Source: Clostridiales bacterium SIT11
GTDB lineage: Bacteria; Bacillota; Clostridia; Tissierellales; Peptoniphilaceae
Reading direction: 5' to 3'
DNA: 64,000 nt
Assembly (NCBI GenBank): GCA_001299455.1
Contig: CYUK01000003.1
Span: forward strand, 186,001 to 250,000
Position numbers and translations under genes: made by a program. The first letter of the stretch is position 1, and each line of letters starts with the position of its first letter. Below the pieces are notes generated by a model. It saw only the letters and a list, made by a program, of their open reading frames with translations. It made no database searches and was not told the origin of the DNA. Positions 32,801-40,687 of the stretch are shown here, one piece after another.

Positions 32801-33338
32801 TTTCATGACTTGTTCTAAATCCATCAAAGAAATGAACAAAAGGTACACGACCTTCAATAGAAGCTAAGTGAGCAACCCCACCTAGGTCCATAACTTCTTG
32901 AACAGATCCAGAAGCTAAAAGAGCAAAACCAGTTGCACGAGTTGCCATAACGTCTTGGTGGTCACCAAAGATACTTAAGGCATGAGAGGCTAGAGCCCGA
33001 GCTGCAACGTGGAAAACACCTGGTAAAAGTTCCCCAGCAATTTTGTACATGTTGGGAACCATAAGTAAAAGTCCTTGAGATGCTGTAAATGTAGATGTTA
33101 AAGCACCTGCTTGTAAAGAACCGTGAACAGCCCCTGCTGCACCACTTTCTGCTTGCATTTCTTTAACAAACACTTCTTGTCCAAAGACATTCTTCCGTGA
33201 TTGGGCAGCCCAAGCATCAATGTGTTCTGCCATTGGAGAAGATGGTGTAATAGGGTAGATACATGCCACATCAGAAAACGCGTAAGCCACGTGAGCGGCT
33301 GCTTCGTTCCCATCCATGGTCTTCATAACTTTCGCCAT
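29802..33338 (-). CDS. nifJ: Pyruvate:ferredoxin (flavodoxin) oxidoreductase
   Basis: Oxidative decarboxylation of pyruvate to acetyl-CoA, reducing ferredoxin or flavodoxin; central to anaerobic energy metabolism. Single-chain 1178-residue type. N-terminal domain I begins MDGNEAAAHVAYAFSDV with YPITPSSPMAEHID. The core has [4Fe-4S] motifs CIQCNQCSFVCPH (about 690) and CTGCGNCAQVCP (about 745), and the TPP domain begins CAGCGETPYIKL and includes GGDGWAYDIG and DTEVYSNTGGQSS. AAAGGAGG precedes the ATG by 8-9 nt. Codon choice differs from most neighbours (more CGT, GCA/GCT, GGT), a sign of strong expression rather than transfer. Single-gene unit. Confidence 0.98.
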   Translation of the reverse strand: MAKVMKTMDGNEAAAHVAYAFSDVACIYPITPSSPMAEHIDAWAAQSRKNVFGQEVFVKEMQAESGAAGAVHGSLQAGALTSTFTASQGLLLMVPNMYKIAGELLPGVFHVAARALASHALSIFGDHQDVMATRATGFALLASGSVQEVMDLGGVAHLASIEGRVPFVHFFDGFRTSHEIQKIEVMDYDNLAKLVNRDAVRAFKERSLGPNNPKVRGTAQNPDIYFQALESSNHFYTDIIDITHDYMKKISEVTGREYDLFNYYGAEDAKKVIVAMGSVTETIEEVVDYLNNKGEKVGLLKVHLYRPFSKEYFLKAMPKTVEKIAVLDRTKEKGAIGEPLYLDIRDIYYDDANRPVIVGGRYGLGSKDTTPSQILAVYKHLDQDAPRHNFTLGIEDDVTHLSLPVDEIIQTEPEGTIACKFWGFGSDGTVGANKSAIKIIGDGTDMYAQGYFDYDSKKSGGVTMSHLRFGDKKITSTYLITEANFISCSKQSYVHQYDLLRGIKKGGKFLLNTIWTEEELETHLPASLKRAIANNDIEFYTINATKIASEVGLGGRTNMVMQAAFFKLSEILPLDEAVKKLKEAIVKDYGLKGDDIVAMNNEAVDRGMDATKRIEVPESWKNAQDDEDGKIPGAPEFINEVLVPMTRQEGNDLPVSTFVDIEDGTFPSGTSRYEKRGIAVNVPHWKIENCIQCNQCSFVCPHAVIRPFLLDEEEAKNAPETFETKKANGKGTEGMQYRIQISPLDCTGCGNCAQVCPAKEKALVMTPFEEEFEIQSHNWDYAMDEVKSKQENFEPNNVKNSQFFMPHLEFSGACAGCGETPYIKLITQLFGDRMMISNATGCSSIWGGSAPSMPYCTDSCGNGPSWANSLFEDNAEYGFGMKLGSDQIRNQLAIVANKVIEANVDGELTAALKEWIENKEDYKGSKAAAAKILPLLDKSYGQCEEEIKELKSMKNFLIKRSQWIFGGDGWAYDIGFGGLDHVLAQGEDVNIFVVDTEVYSNTGGQSSKSTPTGAVAQFAAAGKETRKKDLGLMMTSYGYIYVAQIAFGADKNQALKAIREAEAYDGPSLIIAYAPCINHGIRAGMGNSIAEEKKAVDTGYWHLYRYNPALKAEGENPFKLDSKAPTKPYREFLDGEVRYTSLKKLFPERAENLFDLAEEQAKARYEGYVKLAEGTDAE

Positions 33339-33384
33339 TAAAAAAAACCTCCTTTATTAGTTAAAACAATAACCTTGTATCTAA

Positions 33385-33413
33385 ATCATAACAAATAATA
33401 TTTTCAATTGCAA
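33385..33413 (-). promoter_or_regulatory. nifJ: Promoter of the PFOR gene (extended -10)
   Basis: Minus-strand TTGCAA, 17-nt spacer ending TGT, then TATGAT, 47 nt before the ATG. TGn extends the -10. Consistent with a strong single-gene promoter. Confidence 0.72.
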
Positions 33414-33503
33414 TCCTTTTCAGTTTAATTTATCACAAAATCCTTGGAGGATTTTATAAAAATTTTCCAAGGCCTTCCAAAGGGCCAATCTGTCCAATTC
33501 ATA

Positions 33504-33534
33504 GAAAAAAAGGATTTAGACCTCCCTAAATCCT
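33504..33534 (-). terminator. Terminator of the hprK operon
   Basis: Perfect AGGATTTAG / CTAAATCCT 9-bp stem with seven T after it on the minus strand, just past hprK. Confidence 0.88.
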
Positions 33535-33545
33535 CTCCTTCTTTC

Positions 33546-34484
33546 TCACTCTTTATTTTTTTGCCGCCGTTGAATTTCATTTAAGACCCGGTTATTTAAA
33601 GCTGTGGCTGCATTGTAGCCTAAGTCCTTCAGTTTAAAGGTCTTGGTGGCCACCTCCACCACCATAGAAGTATTTCTGCCGCTTTTTACAGGAATGGTCA
33701 TTAAGGGAATTTCTAGGCCTAAATATTGACCATATTCATTGTCCTCTCCTAGGCGGTCATAGGAAACATCTTCTTTCCATTGCTCCAGGTGGATGACTAG
33801 CTCCACTTCTTCTTCCTCCATGACACAGCCAACCCCGAAAATTCTTTGGACGTCAATAATCCCAATGCCACGAATTTCCATAAAGTGCTGGGTCACCTTG
33901 GGACTGGACCCAATCAGCTTTTCATCCATCCTCTTGATAATGACAGTATCGTCAGAAATCAGCTTATGGCCCTTGCCTAAAAGGTCCAAGGCCGTTTCAC
34001 TCTTCCCTACGCCGGAGGCCCCTGTTAAAAGGACGCCCACTCCGTAAATATCCAGTAAAATTCCATGGACCCGCATGGAGGGAGCCAAGACATCATCCAT
34101 GTAGTTAATGAGAATATTGACTAGGGGACTGGTATTTAATTTACTGGCCAGGATAGTCCGGTCATATTTTTTGGCCAATTCTATAGCTTCTTTAAAGACA
34201 GGATTTCCCCTGGAAAAAATCATCACCGGGATTTTACTTTCAAAAATTGGCTCCAGGACCTCCCAGCGTTTTTCCGGGGTCAAGTCATTGCAAAATTCCC
34301 ACTCAGCTCCCCCAATAATTTGAATTCGATCTGAAACATAGTGCCTATAGTAGCCAAATAACTGAAGGCCGGGCCGATTTAATTCATTTGAAGTAATTTC
34401 TACATTTTCATAATTTTTTGCTAGGTAGACTTCTTCAAAGGTAAAATCTTCAATTAAGCGCTTTAGGCTAAAGGATCCGTTCAA
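33546..34484 (-). CDS. hprK: HPr kinase/phosphorylase
   Basis: Bifunctional kinase/phosphorylase of Ser46 of HPr, controlling carbon catabolite repression in Firmicutes. 312 residues: N-terminal domain about 1-130, then Walker A LLTGASGVGKSETALDLL, metal/Asp loop LISDDTVIIK, family signature MEIRGIGIIDVQRIFG and VVEVATKTFKLKDLGYNAA. Starts with TTG at 34482-34484 that overlaps the uvrC stop (TTGA), with AGAGGGGG 7 nt upstream. The link uvrC-hprK is common in Firmicutes. Confidence 0.96.
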   Translation of the reverse strand: MNGSFSLKRLIEDFTFEEVYLAKNYENVEITSNELNRPGLQLFGYYRHYVSDRIQIIGGAEWEFCNDLTPEKRWEVLEPIFESKIPVMIFSRGNPVFKEAIELAKKYDRTILASKLNTSPLVNILINYMDDVLAPSMRVHGILLDIYGVGVLLTGASGVGKSETALDLLGKGHKLISDDTVIIKRMDEKLIGSSPKVTQHFMEIRGIGIIDVQRIFGVGCVMEEEEVELVIHLEQWKEDVSYDRLGEDNEYGQYLGLEIPLMTIPVKSGRNTSMVVEVATKTFKLKDLGYNAATALNNRVLNEIQRRQKNKE

Positions 34485-36340
34485 GCCTTATCCCCCTCTT
34501 TCCAATAATTTTTTAAAGTTTCAGCCACCCTTTGGTTCATGCCGTCCACTTCTGCTAATTCTTCCAAACTGGCTTCTTTGATTTTTTTTATACTCTTAAA
34601 ATGCATCATCAGGGCCTTCTTCCTCTTGGGCCCAATTCCTGGAATATCGTCTAATTGCGACTTAAAAGTGTTCTTCTTATGAAGGGACTTGTGGTAGTTC
34701 AAGGCAAAGCGATGGGCTTCTTCCTGGATACTAAATAAGAGCCGGTAGAGTCTGGAAGACACCTTCAAGGGAATTTCCTTTCCTTCATAGACCATGCCCC
34801 GGGTCTTGTGAAAGTCATCCTTGACAAGACCTACAACGGGAATCCTGATTCCCAGCTTCCTTAAGACCCCCTCTACAATATTGACCTGGCCCTTGCCCCC
34901 ATCTATGAGGAGAAGGTCTGGAAAAAGAGAAAACGAAGAAAGTTTTTCTTCCTCTTTTTCCGACTGGCCCCGTAAAAACCGCCGGGACAGGACTTCTTCC
35001 ATACTTTTATAGTCATCTGGCCCCTGGACCGTTTTTATCCGAAATTTTCGGTAGTCACTTTTTTTCGCCAGGCCATCTTCAAAGACCACCATGGACCCCA
35101 CCGATTCCACACCGGAAATATTGGAAATATCATAGCATTCCAGGCGGAAGGGCTTTTCTTTAAGGCCCAGGCTTTCTTGTAAGTCTTCCAGGGCCAGAAG
35201 GCGTTCATCCTTTTTCTTTTGATAGCGGCTGGTGTTTTTCACCATCATATCCAAAGCATTTTTCTTGGCCATGGTAACCAGGGCCTTTTTTTCTCCCCTT
35301 TTCGGGGCTTGAATATAGACCCGGCTTCCCCTTTTTTGGCTGAGCCAGTCTTCAATGGCCTCGTCTACCAAGTCTTCTTCAATTAAAATTTCCCTGGGAA
35401 TATAGGCCGTTCCCATATAAAACTGTTTTAGAAAAGTTTCTAGAATTTCTTGGGTACTTTCCTGGTTAAAGTGGTCTAACAAAAAGTGCTCCCGGCCAAT
35501 AATCTTTCCGTCTCGGATAAAGAAAATTTGTACTAAAACAGCATCCACATCCCGGGCTATGGCAATGACGTCCTCTTCCTTTTCCGAAGCGGCCTCCGTA
35601 ATTTTTTGCCGCTCACTTAAAATATCCAAAGCCTTCATCCCGTCCCGGTACTTAATGGCCCCTTCAAAGTCTAGGTTTTTTGATGCCTCTTCCATTTTCT
35701 CTTGGAGCCTGTCATAGATGTCTGTATTCTTTCCATCAAGGAAGCCTTGGATTTCCTGGATGTGTTTTTGATATTCCTTAGGATCCACATTTCCTAGGCA
35801 GGGCCCCATGCACCGGTGGATAAAATAGTTAAGACAGGGTCGGATTTTCCCAATAGATTTTTCAATATTTAAGTTGCAGTCTCGAATGGGATAGAGCTCG
35901 TGAAAAATTTCAATGGCCTGGTTGACAGCCGTAGTATTTGGAAAAGGGCCGTAGTAGTGGGCTCGGTCCTTCCCCAGTCGCCTGGTCTTCATGACCCTGG
36001 GATAGTCTTCCTGGCTGGTAATCTTAATATAGGGATATTGCTTGTCGTCCCTTAAAAGAACATTGTACTTAGGCTTTTTTTCCTTAATCAGGTTTTGTTC
36101 CAAAATTAAGGACTCAATTTCATTTTCTACGATAATATATTCAAAGTCCGCAATATGGGACACCATGGCCTGGACCTTCCTGGAACTTTGGCCATAGGAC
36201 CCAAAATATTGCCGGACCCTCTTCCGTAAGTTTTTCGCCTTGCCTACATAGATGACATCGTCTGTAGAATCCTTCATTAAATAGACCCCAGGATCATTAG
36301 GCAGGAGGTCTAAAAGTTCCTTATTAATCATTGTGGTCAC
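34481..36340 (-). CDS. uvrC: Excinuclease ABC subunit C
   Basis: Makes the dual incisions in nucleotide excision repair with UvrA and UvrB. 619 residues: N-terminal GIY-YIG (DPGVYLMKDSTDDVIYVGKA), Cys-containing loop CNLNIEKSIGKIRPCLNY, UVR motif (about 200-235), RNase-H-like C-terminal nuclease (CYDISNISGVESVGSMVVF, LLIDGGKGQVN) and two helix-hairpin-helix motifs (LDDIPGIGPKRKKAL). Start may be GTG (36340) or ATG three codons later; the gene overlaps pepP by 17 nt, and no strong ribosome-binding site is visible. Confidence 0.97.
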   Translation of the reverse strand: MTTMINKELLDLLPNDPGVYLMKDSTDDVIYVGKAKNLRKRVRQYFGSYGQSSRKVQAMVSHIADFEYIIVENEIESLILEQNLIKEKKPKYNVLLRDDKQYPYIKITSQEDYPRVMKTRRLGKDRAHYYGPFPNTTAVNQAIEIFHELYPIRDCNLNIEKSIGKIRPCLNYFIHRCMGPCLGNVDPKEYQKHIQEIQGFLDGKNTDIYDRLQEKMEEASKNLDFEGAIKYRDGMKALDILSERQKITEAASEKEEDVIAIARDVDAVLVQIFFIRDGKIIGREHFLLDHFNQESTQEILETFLKQFYMGTAYIPREILIEEDLVDEAIEDWLSQKRGSRVYIQAPKRGEKKALVTMAKKNALDMMVKNTSRYQKKKDERLLALEDLQESLGLKEKPFRLECYDISNISGVESVGSMVVFEDGLAKKSDYRKFRIKTVQGPDDYKSMEEVLSRRFLRGQSEKEEEKLSSFSLFPDLLLIDGGKGQVNIVEGVLRKLGIRIPVVGLVKDDFHKTRGMVYEGKEIPLKVSSRLYRLLFSIQEEAHRFALNYHKSLHKKNTFKSQLDDIPGIGPKRKKALMMHFKSIKKIKEASLEELAEVDGMNQRVAETLKNYWKEGDKA

Positions 36341-38096
36341 GAATAGGCTCTGTTTGCTTGCTTAAATAGCTTTCTTCTTCTGGAGATAAGTTGGGAGATA
36401 AGAGATTGTAGACTTGTTCATGGTACTTGTTGAGCCACTGAATTTCATCATTGTTTAAAAGATTGCGGTCAATACACTTCCGGTCAAAGGGAATGTAGCT
36501 TAACATATCAAAGGAATAAAAAGTCCCGTCAGGGCTCTTCCCGTCTTCCTTGACCGCTACTACATTTTCAAGACGGATCCCATACTTTCCTTCCTTATAT
36601 ATCCCCGGTTCAATAGTGACCACATAGCCTTCTTTTAGGGGCACATCTTCCGTCCACCGGCTAATCCTGTGGGGGCCTTCATGGACATTTAAGAAATAAC
36701 CCACGCCATGGCCTGTCCCACACTTGTAGTCCAGGTGGTGCTGCCAAAGAGGCCTACGGGCTATGGCATCCAGCTGACTCCCCTTAGTTCCTTCTAAAAA
36801 AACTGTCATAGCCAGGTTAATATGGCTCTTTAAAACCAGGGTATAGTCCCGTTTTTCCTCATCAGTCGGCTCTCCAAAGTGGAGGGTCCTGGTAATATCT
36901 GTCGTCCCCCTGTAGTATTGGCCTCCGCTATCAATGAGATAAAAGGAATCCTCTCCTAGGACAGCATCCTTCCCCTTTTGAGCACTATAATGCATCATGG
37001 CCCCATTTTCCCCATAGGCAGAAATGGGCGTAAAGGAATCTTCCACATAGTCGATAATCCGCTTGCGGAAGGACACTAACTTTTCCTGGGCTTCAAACTC
37101 TGTAATTTTCTTGGCTTTCACTTCCCTATCTAGCCAGGCAAAATATTTCACCAAGGCCACTCCATCATCCATGTAGGCCGTCTTTTGATTGTTTAATTCC
37201 ACCTCATTTTTCTTGGCCTTGAAAAAAGTCGTTGGATTCATATCTTCTGTCAGCCTATTCTTTTCCCTTAGGGCTAGGTAGAGGTCTACATTGGTTTTTT
37301 CAGGGTCCAGTAAAATTTTTTGGTCTTTAATTTTTTCTAGGTCTTTATAAATTTCTTCATAGGCCTTGACCCCAATCTTTTCCCCTTCCAAGTAGGTCAA
37401 AAGGTCTCGATTAACCTTGTCCGAGTCCACATATAGGGTTTGGACTTCCTGGCTGATCACCATAAAACTTAAAAAGACAGGGTTGCATTCAATGTCCTTG
37501 CCCCTTAAATTCGTAAGCCAGGCAATGTCATCTAAGGAAGAAAGTAAAAAGAGGTCCAGATTTCGGTCCTTTAAGTCTTCCCGTACTTTTCCTATTTTTT
37601 CCTCACTGGTGAGCTTTGTATAGGCACTTTTTAGAGAAAAGATTTTTCCCTTGGGTAGGGCTGGCCGGTCTTTCCAAAGGTCTCCTACCAGGTCTAGACT
37701 CTTGTAATTTAGGTCTTTTCTCTTGCCTTCCAATTTCAAAAAGTCCTTGGCCATAAAGATTTTTCCATTAAAAGCCACATTTTCTCCCTCTTGGGCTTTT
37801 TTCTCAAGCCAGGCCAGGGGGTCCAAAACTCCCGGTTCTCCTAGTTTCATCAGTTGAAAACCAGACCCCTCCAGTTCTCTTCCAGCCTGAATATAATACC
37901 GTCCATCCGTCCATAGGTAGGCTTCTTCCTGGCTGATAACCGCTGTTCCTGCAGATCCGGTAAAGCCTGTAACAAAGGTCCGGTACTTATAGGCATCTGC
38001 CGGGTATTCACTTCCGTGGGGGTCTCCTGTGGGAATTATATAGTAATCCACGCCCTCTTTTTCCATGCGAGAGCGAATTTCTTTTAACTTTTCCAT
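36324..38096 (-). CDS. pepP: Xaa-Pro aminopeptidase, M24B (590-residue bacterial type)
   Basis: Removes N-terminal residues ahead of proline. Two creatinase N-like domains (about 1-300) precede the M24 pita-bread domain (about 310-590). Metal and catalytic residues are in FYLIDSGGQYYRGTTDITRT, CGTGHGVGYFLNVHEGP, TIEPGIYKEGKYGIRLEN. About 590 residues matches the long prokaryotic/eukaryotic-like form rather than the E. coli 441-residue PepP. ATG at 38094-38096 with GGAAG about 8 nt upstream. First gene of pepP-uvrC-hprK. Confidence 0.93.
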   Translation of the reverse strand: MEKLKEIRSRMEKEGVDYYIIPTGDPHGSEYPADAYKYRTFVTGFTGSAGTAVISQEEAYLWTDGRYYIQAGRELEGSGFQLMKLGEPGVLDPLAWLEKKAQEGENVAFNGKIFMAKDFLKLEGKRKDLNYKSLDLVGDLWKDRPALPKGKIFSLKSAYTKLTSEEKIGKVREDLKDRNLDLFLLSSLDDIAWLTNLRGKDIECNPVFLSFMVISQEVQTLYVDSDKVNRDLLTYLEGEKIGVKAYEEIYKDLEKIKDQKILLDPEKTNVDLYLALREKNRLTEDMNPTTFFKAKKNEVELNNQKTAYMDDGVALVKYFAWLDREVKAKKITEFEAQEKLVSFRKRIIDYVEDSFTPISAYGENGAMMHYSAQKGKDAVLGEDSFYLIDSGGQYYRGTTDITRTLHFGEPTDEEKRDYTLVLKSHINLAMTVFLEGTKGSQLDAIARRPLWQHHLDYKCGTGHGVGYFLNVHEGPHRISRWTEDVPLKEGYVVTIEPGIYKEGKYGIRLENVVAVKEDGKSPDGTFYSFDMLSYIPFDRKCIDRNLLNNDEIQWLNKYHEQVYNLLSPNLSPEEESYLSKQTEPIRDHND

Positions 38097-38137
38097 GCAT
38101 CACACTTCCTTTTCTATACCTATTTTACCTTATTTTA

Positions 38138-38195
38138 AAAAAAATAACACCCTAGTTCCCGGATGCTCGCCCTTCATCCAGAAAACTAGGGTGTT
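38138..38195 (-). terminator. Long-stem terminator after the DUF3793 gene
   Basis: Perfect 12-bp stem AACACCCTAGTT / AACTAGGGTGTT with a further inner GGATG/CATCC pairing and eight or more T on the minus strand. Confidence 0.9.
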
Positions 38196-38197
38196 CC

Positions 38198-38776
38198 TTA
38201 ACCTTGTTCCAGGAGGACCCTGTGGATAATCTCCTCCTTGCTTTGATCGTACTGAGAAAAAAGTTTTTTAGCCAGTGGAATATTGGAATATACACACCAA
38301 TACCCCTTGTAGGAAGAGGCCTTGCCACCAAAATTGGTAAAGGCCTCCACATCACTTAAAGGATAACCCAAAAACAAACCCACTTCATGGGGGCAGGCCC
38401 CTTGAAATCGGGACTTTAAACACTCCAAAGTCTCTTTAATGCTTCCAGGATTCTCGTAGCCACACCGCCTTAAATAGTCTTGACAGTCCCCTTCTTGTAA
38501 CCGGTCTTCTAGGCATTTTTCTTGGAAAAAGTAAACCAAAACCCCCTGGGGGCTTTCCCTTAAAATAAAGGACTTTAAGCCCAATCTTTCTTCGTAGTCT
38601 TGACGGTAGTTTAAAAATATCTTGTGGAGAGGTTTTTTTGTGTGGGATAAATTTAAAAGACCACCAAGTTTTTGACAAGACCGGGTTGGGGCCAGTTGAA
38701 CCTTTAAGTAATAGTACAGGTAGGTGAAGTCATCTAAAAGACTTATTTTCTCATAAAATCTTTGACTGTCCGTCAT
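38198..38776 (-). CDS. DUF3793 family protein
   Basis: 192 residues, no signal or membrane helix. The region CPHEVGLFLGYPLSDVEAF (about 130-148), GYWCVYSNIPLAKKLFSQYD near the C-terminus and an N-terminal Cys in TRSCQKLGGLLNL match what I know of DUF3793. Proteins of this family often sit beside small flavodoxins in Clostridia, as here (stop and start overlap as TAATG). Function is not established. Conserved His/Glu/Cys residues hint at a metal or heme-related role, but I make no call. Shares the Fur-controlled transcript with the upstream flavodoxin. Confidence 0.82.
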   Translation of the reverse strand: MTDSQRFYEKISLLDDFTYLYYYLKVQLAPTRSCQKLGGLLNLSHTKKPLHKIFLNYRQDYEERLGLKSFILRESPQGVLVYFFQEKCLEDRLQEGDCQDYLRRCGYENPGSIKETLECLKSRFQGACPHEVGLFLGYPLSDVEAFTNFGGKASSYKGYWCVYSNIPLAKKLFSQYDQSKEEIIHRVLLEQG

Positions 38777-39207
38777 TAGGCTCGAGCCAGGTCCTTGCCC
38801 AGCATCCGCAAGTCATCCAGGGCATCCTCATCTGGGTCGTCATAGGCTATAAAACCTTCCGCCTCCAATAAGTCTGCTCCAGCTTCCTTCATTTCTTCGG
38901 CCCAGTCTTTCATCCATTGGCCTTCAGCCCATTCATAGGACCCAAATAAAAGAGTCTTCTTGCCCCTAATGACTTCCTTGCTTTGGTCAATAAAGGGCCG
39001 CATTTCTTCCTCTTCCAATTCCTCTGCCCCCATGGCTGGACAACCAAAGGCTACAGCATCGGCATTTTTCACGTCATCCAAGGACGCCCCTGATACTTGA
39101 AGGAGTTTTGCTTCACTTCCTTCTTTTTCTATTCCTTCCACTAGGGCCTGGGCCATTTTTTCTGTATGACCTGTTCCGGACCAATAAATGACACTGATTT
39201 TTTTCAT
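38776..39207 (-). CDS. Short-chain flavodoxin
   Basis: 143-residue FMN electron carrier. Phosphate loop VIYWSGTGHTEKMAQAL (about 5-21), isoalloxazine loops AVAFGCPAMGAEELEEEEM and LFGSYEWAEGQWMKDW. A usual flavodoxin length and fold, acidic throughout. The near-perfect Fur box 23 nt upstream suggests induction under iron limitation, when flavodoxin replaces ferredoxin as acceptor for PFOR (established logic; direct evidence lacking). GGAGG lies about 8 nt before the ATG. Confidence 0.93.
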   Translation of the reverse strand: MKKISVIYWSGTGHTEKMAQALVEGIEKEGSEAKLLQVSGASLDDVKNADAVAFGCPAMGAEELEEEEMRPFIDQSKEVIRGKKTLLFGSYEWAEGQWMKDWAEEMKEAGADLLEAEGFIAYDDPDEDALDDLRMLGKDLARA

Positions 39208-39229
39208 AAAATTTCCTCCAATCTTAATT

Positions 39230-39244
39230 TGATATTTATTATCA
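39230..39244. promoter_or_regulatory. Fur box in flavodoxin/araC divergent region
   Basis: TGATATTTATTATCA matches the 7-1-7 Fur consensus TGATAATNATTATCA with a single mismatch. It lies within the promoter region between the flavodoxin gene and the divergent AraC gene, 23 nt upstream of the flavodoxin start, where binding would block transcription. A minus-strand TATAAT lies just upstream of it. Confidence 0.8.
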
Positions 39245-39324
39245 ATTATAATATTATTATACTAGATTCTTTTTCGAATTACTTGTATAATATAGCTGAT
39301 TTATTTTGTTAAAAGGAGTGCCAA

Positions 39325-39951
39325 ATGTATAACTTTCTACATATTGTGAAAAAATTAAAAAAATCAACCCTTCAAGTGGCCAAGGAAGCCCTCTATAAGG
39401 ACCTATCCCCCTACTTAGATGATAGTCAAGCCCGCAAAAAATACCTCTGCCACCTAAATATCTTTCTCTCCACCTACTTTTTATTAAAGTATAAAATGGA
39501 CCTGTCTCAACTGGCCCAGAGGATGGACAGAGAAATTGACCTAATTACCTCTTCTGATGAAGCCTTGAGCCTGGGAAAGCAAATTTTATACGAATACAAG
39601 GACCAGTTTGGTCAATCCACCCTGCCGGTAAACCACCAACTCATTAAGGATTCCCTGGCCTTTATCCAAAACCACTACCATGAAAAAATCACCCTCCAAA
39701 TTATGGCAAATAAACTCCACATCTCTAAAAACTACCTCTGCCACCTCTTCCAACAGGAAACAGGCCATAAGTTTTGTGAATATGTCTCCCTAGTCCGGGT
39801 GAGCGAGGCCAAGCAACTCATTGAAGAAAATGAAGAGACCTTTACAGACATTGCCTACCTCTGTGGGTTTTCAAGCCAAAGCCATTTTTCCACCACTTTT
39901 AAAAAATACGCCGGTTGCACCCCCAAAGAATACCAAAAAAACCTTCAATAA
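39325..39951 (+). CDS. AraC-family transcriptional regulator
   Basis: 208 residues. The last 100 hold two helix-turn-helix motifs of the AraC/XylS type: ITLQIMANKLHISKNYLCHL, FQQETGHKF, and FTDIAYLCGFSSQSHFSTTF with the C-terminal GCTPKEYQK. The N-terminal ~100 residues are not recognisable as a sugar-binding cupin; a helical region precedes the DNA-binding domain. AAAAGGAG precedes the ATG. Divergent from the flavodoxin/DUF3793 unit, which it may control (inference). Confidence 0.88.
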   Translation: MYNFLHIVKKLKKSTLQVAKEALYKDLSPYLDDSQARKKYLCHLNIFLSTYFLLKYKMDLSQLAQRMDREIDLITSSDEALSLGKQILYEYKDQFGQSTLPVNHQLIKDSLAFIQNHYHEKITLQIMANKLHISKNYLCHLFQQETGHKFCEYVSLVRVSEAKQLIEENEETFTDIAYLCGFSSQSHFSTTFKKYAGCTPKEYQKNLQ

Positions 39952-39982
39952 TTTCATACTTAAGTTTCAGCTTATCTTAAAA

Positions 39983-40024
39983 GAAAAGCCCAGAGACAAG
40001 TTTTCTCCTGTCTCTGGGCTTTTC
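39983..40024. terminator. Strong bidirectional terminator after the AraC gene
   Basis: Perfect 15-bp stem AAAAGCCCAGAGACA / TGTCTCTGGGCTTTT around a 10-nt loop, between the AraC gene and the convergent GNAT gene. Confidence 0.9.
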
Positions 40025-40060
40025 CTTCTACTTCTTTTAGCTTATCCAACTTAAGAGTCT

Positions 40061-40570
40061 TTATTTTCTTAAATCCAAGTACATATAATCAAAATCCACA
40101 TACCGGTCTTCCAATTTAAAAAAATCTGGCATCCTTCCCAGCTTTTTAAAACCATATTTTTCATAGAGTCGAATAGCCCTTTGATTGTCCTTGCCGACTT
40201 CTAGGTTTAAAAGTTCAAGTCCACTTTCCTTGCCATAGGCGATGATTTTTTCCATTAGTTGGCTACCAATACCTAGACCCCAACTTTCTTTTAACACGGC
40301 TAAGGCGACTTCTCCCCGATGCCTCATTCTCCCTGAAAATCCTTGTAAACTTCCTGTTCCTAGGAGTTTTTCTCCCCTCCAGGCTGTATAAAAAATAGAA
40401 GTTTTTGCTTCTTGCATTTTTTCTAAGAATTCTTTTTCTTCTTCTAGATTTATAGTAAACCCTTCCTTGCCAAAGCTTAAGTTGTCAGTTTGACTCCCTA
40501 CTTCTCTGCTAAAGGCTAGGATATCCCCAGCATCTTCCTTTTGCCCTTGGCGTATAATGATCTTGTCCAT
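40061..40570 (-). CDS. GNAT-family N-acetyltransferase
   Basis: About 169 residues, cytosolic. Acetyl-CoA loop VALAVLKESWGLGIGSQLM (about 90-108), C-terminal LNLEVGKDNQRAIRLYEKYGFK. Resembles general GNAT enzymes of the RimJ/RimL or YhhY kind; substrate not assignable. Start at ATG 40568-40570 with AAGGAG 6 nt upstream; an earlier in-frame start would add 14 residues without a ribosome-binding site. Confidence 0.88.
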   Translation of the reverse strand: MDKIIIRQGQKEDAGDILAFSREVGSQTDNLSFGKEGFTINLEEEKEFLEKMQEAKTSIFYTAWRGEKLLGTGSLQGFSGRMRHRGEVALAVLKESWGLGIGSQLMEKIIAYGKESGLELLNLEVGKDNQRAIRLYEKYGFKKLGRMPDFFKLEDRYVDFDYMYLDLRK

Positions 40571-40632
40571 GTCTATCTCCTTGAAACTTTCCCAGCTTTT
40601 ATTCTCTCGCAAGCTTTCACAGGCTTGAAAGA

Positions 40633-40673
40633 GATAAAATCCCTCCTAGGCTTTCACCGGGAGGGATTTATCC
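40633..40673. terminator. Bidirectional hairpin between spoVG and the GNAT gene
   Basis: AAATCCCTCC / GGAGGGATTT 10-bp stem around a 13-nt loop, located past the spoVG stop on the minus strand. A/T-rich flanks. Confidence 0.75.
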
Positions 40674-40687
40674 TTATTTTTCTTGTC

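Noticed and set aside
29802-33338. Horizontal transfer of the PFOR gene
   Set aside because: Its odd codon use matches that of rpmB and the BMP lipoprotein gene, which are also expected to be strongly expressed, so expression bias is the simpler explanation.
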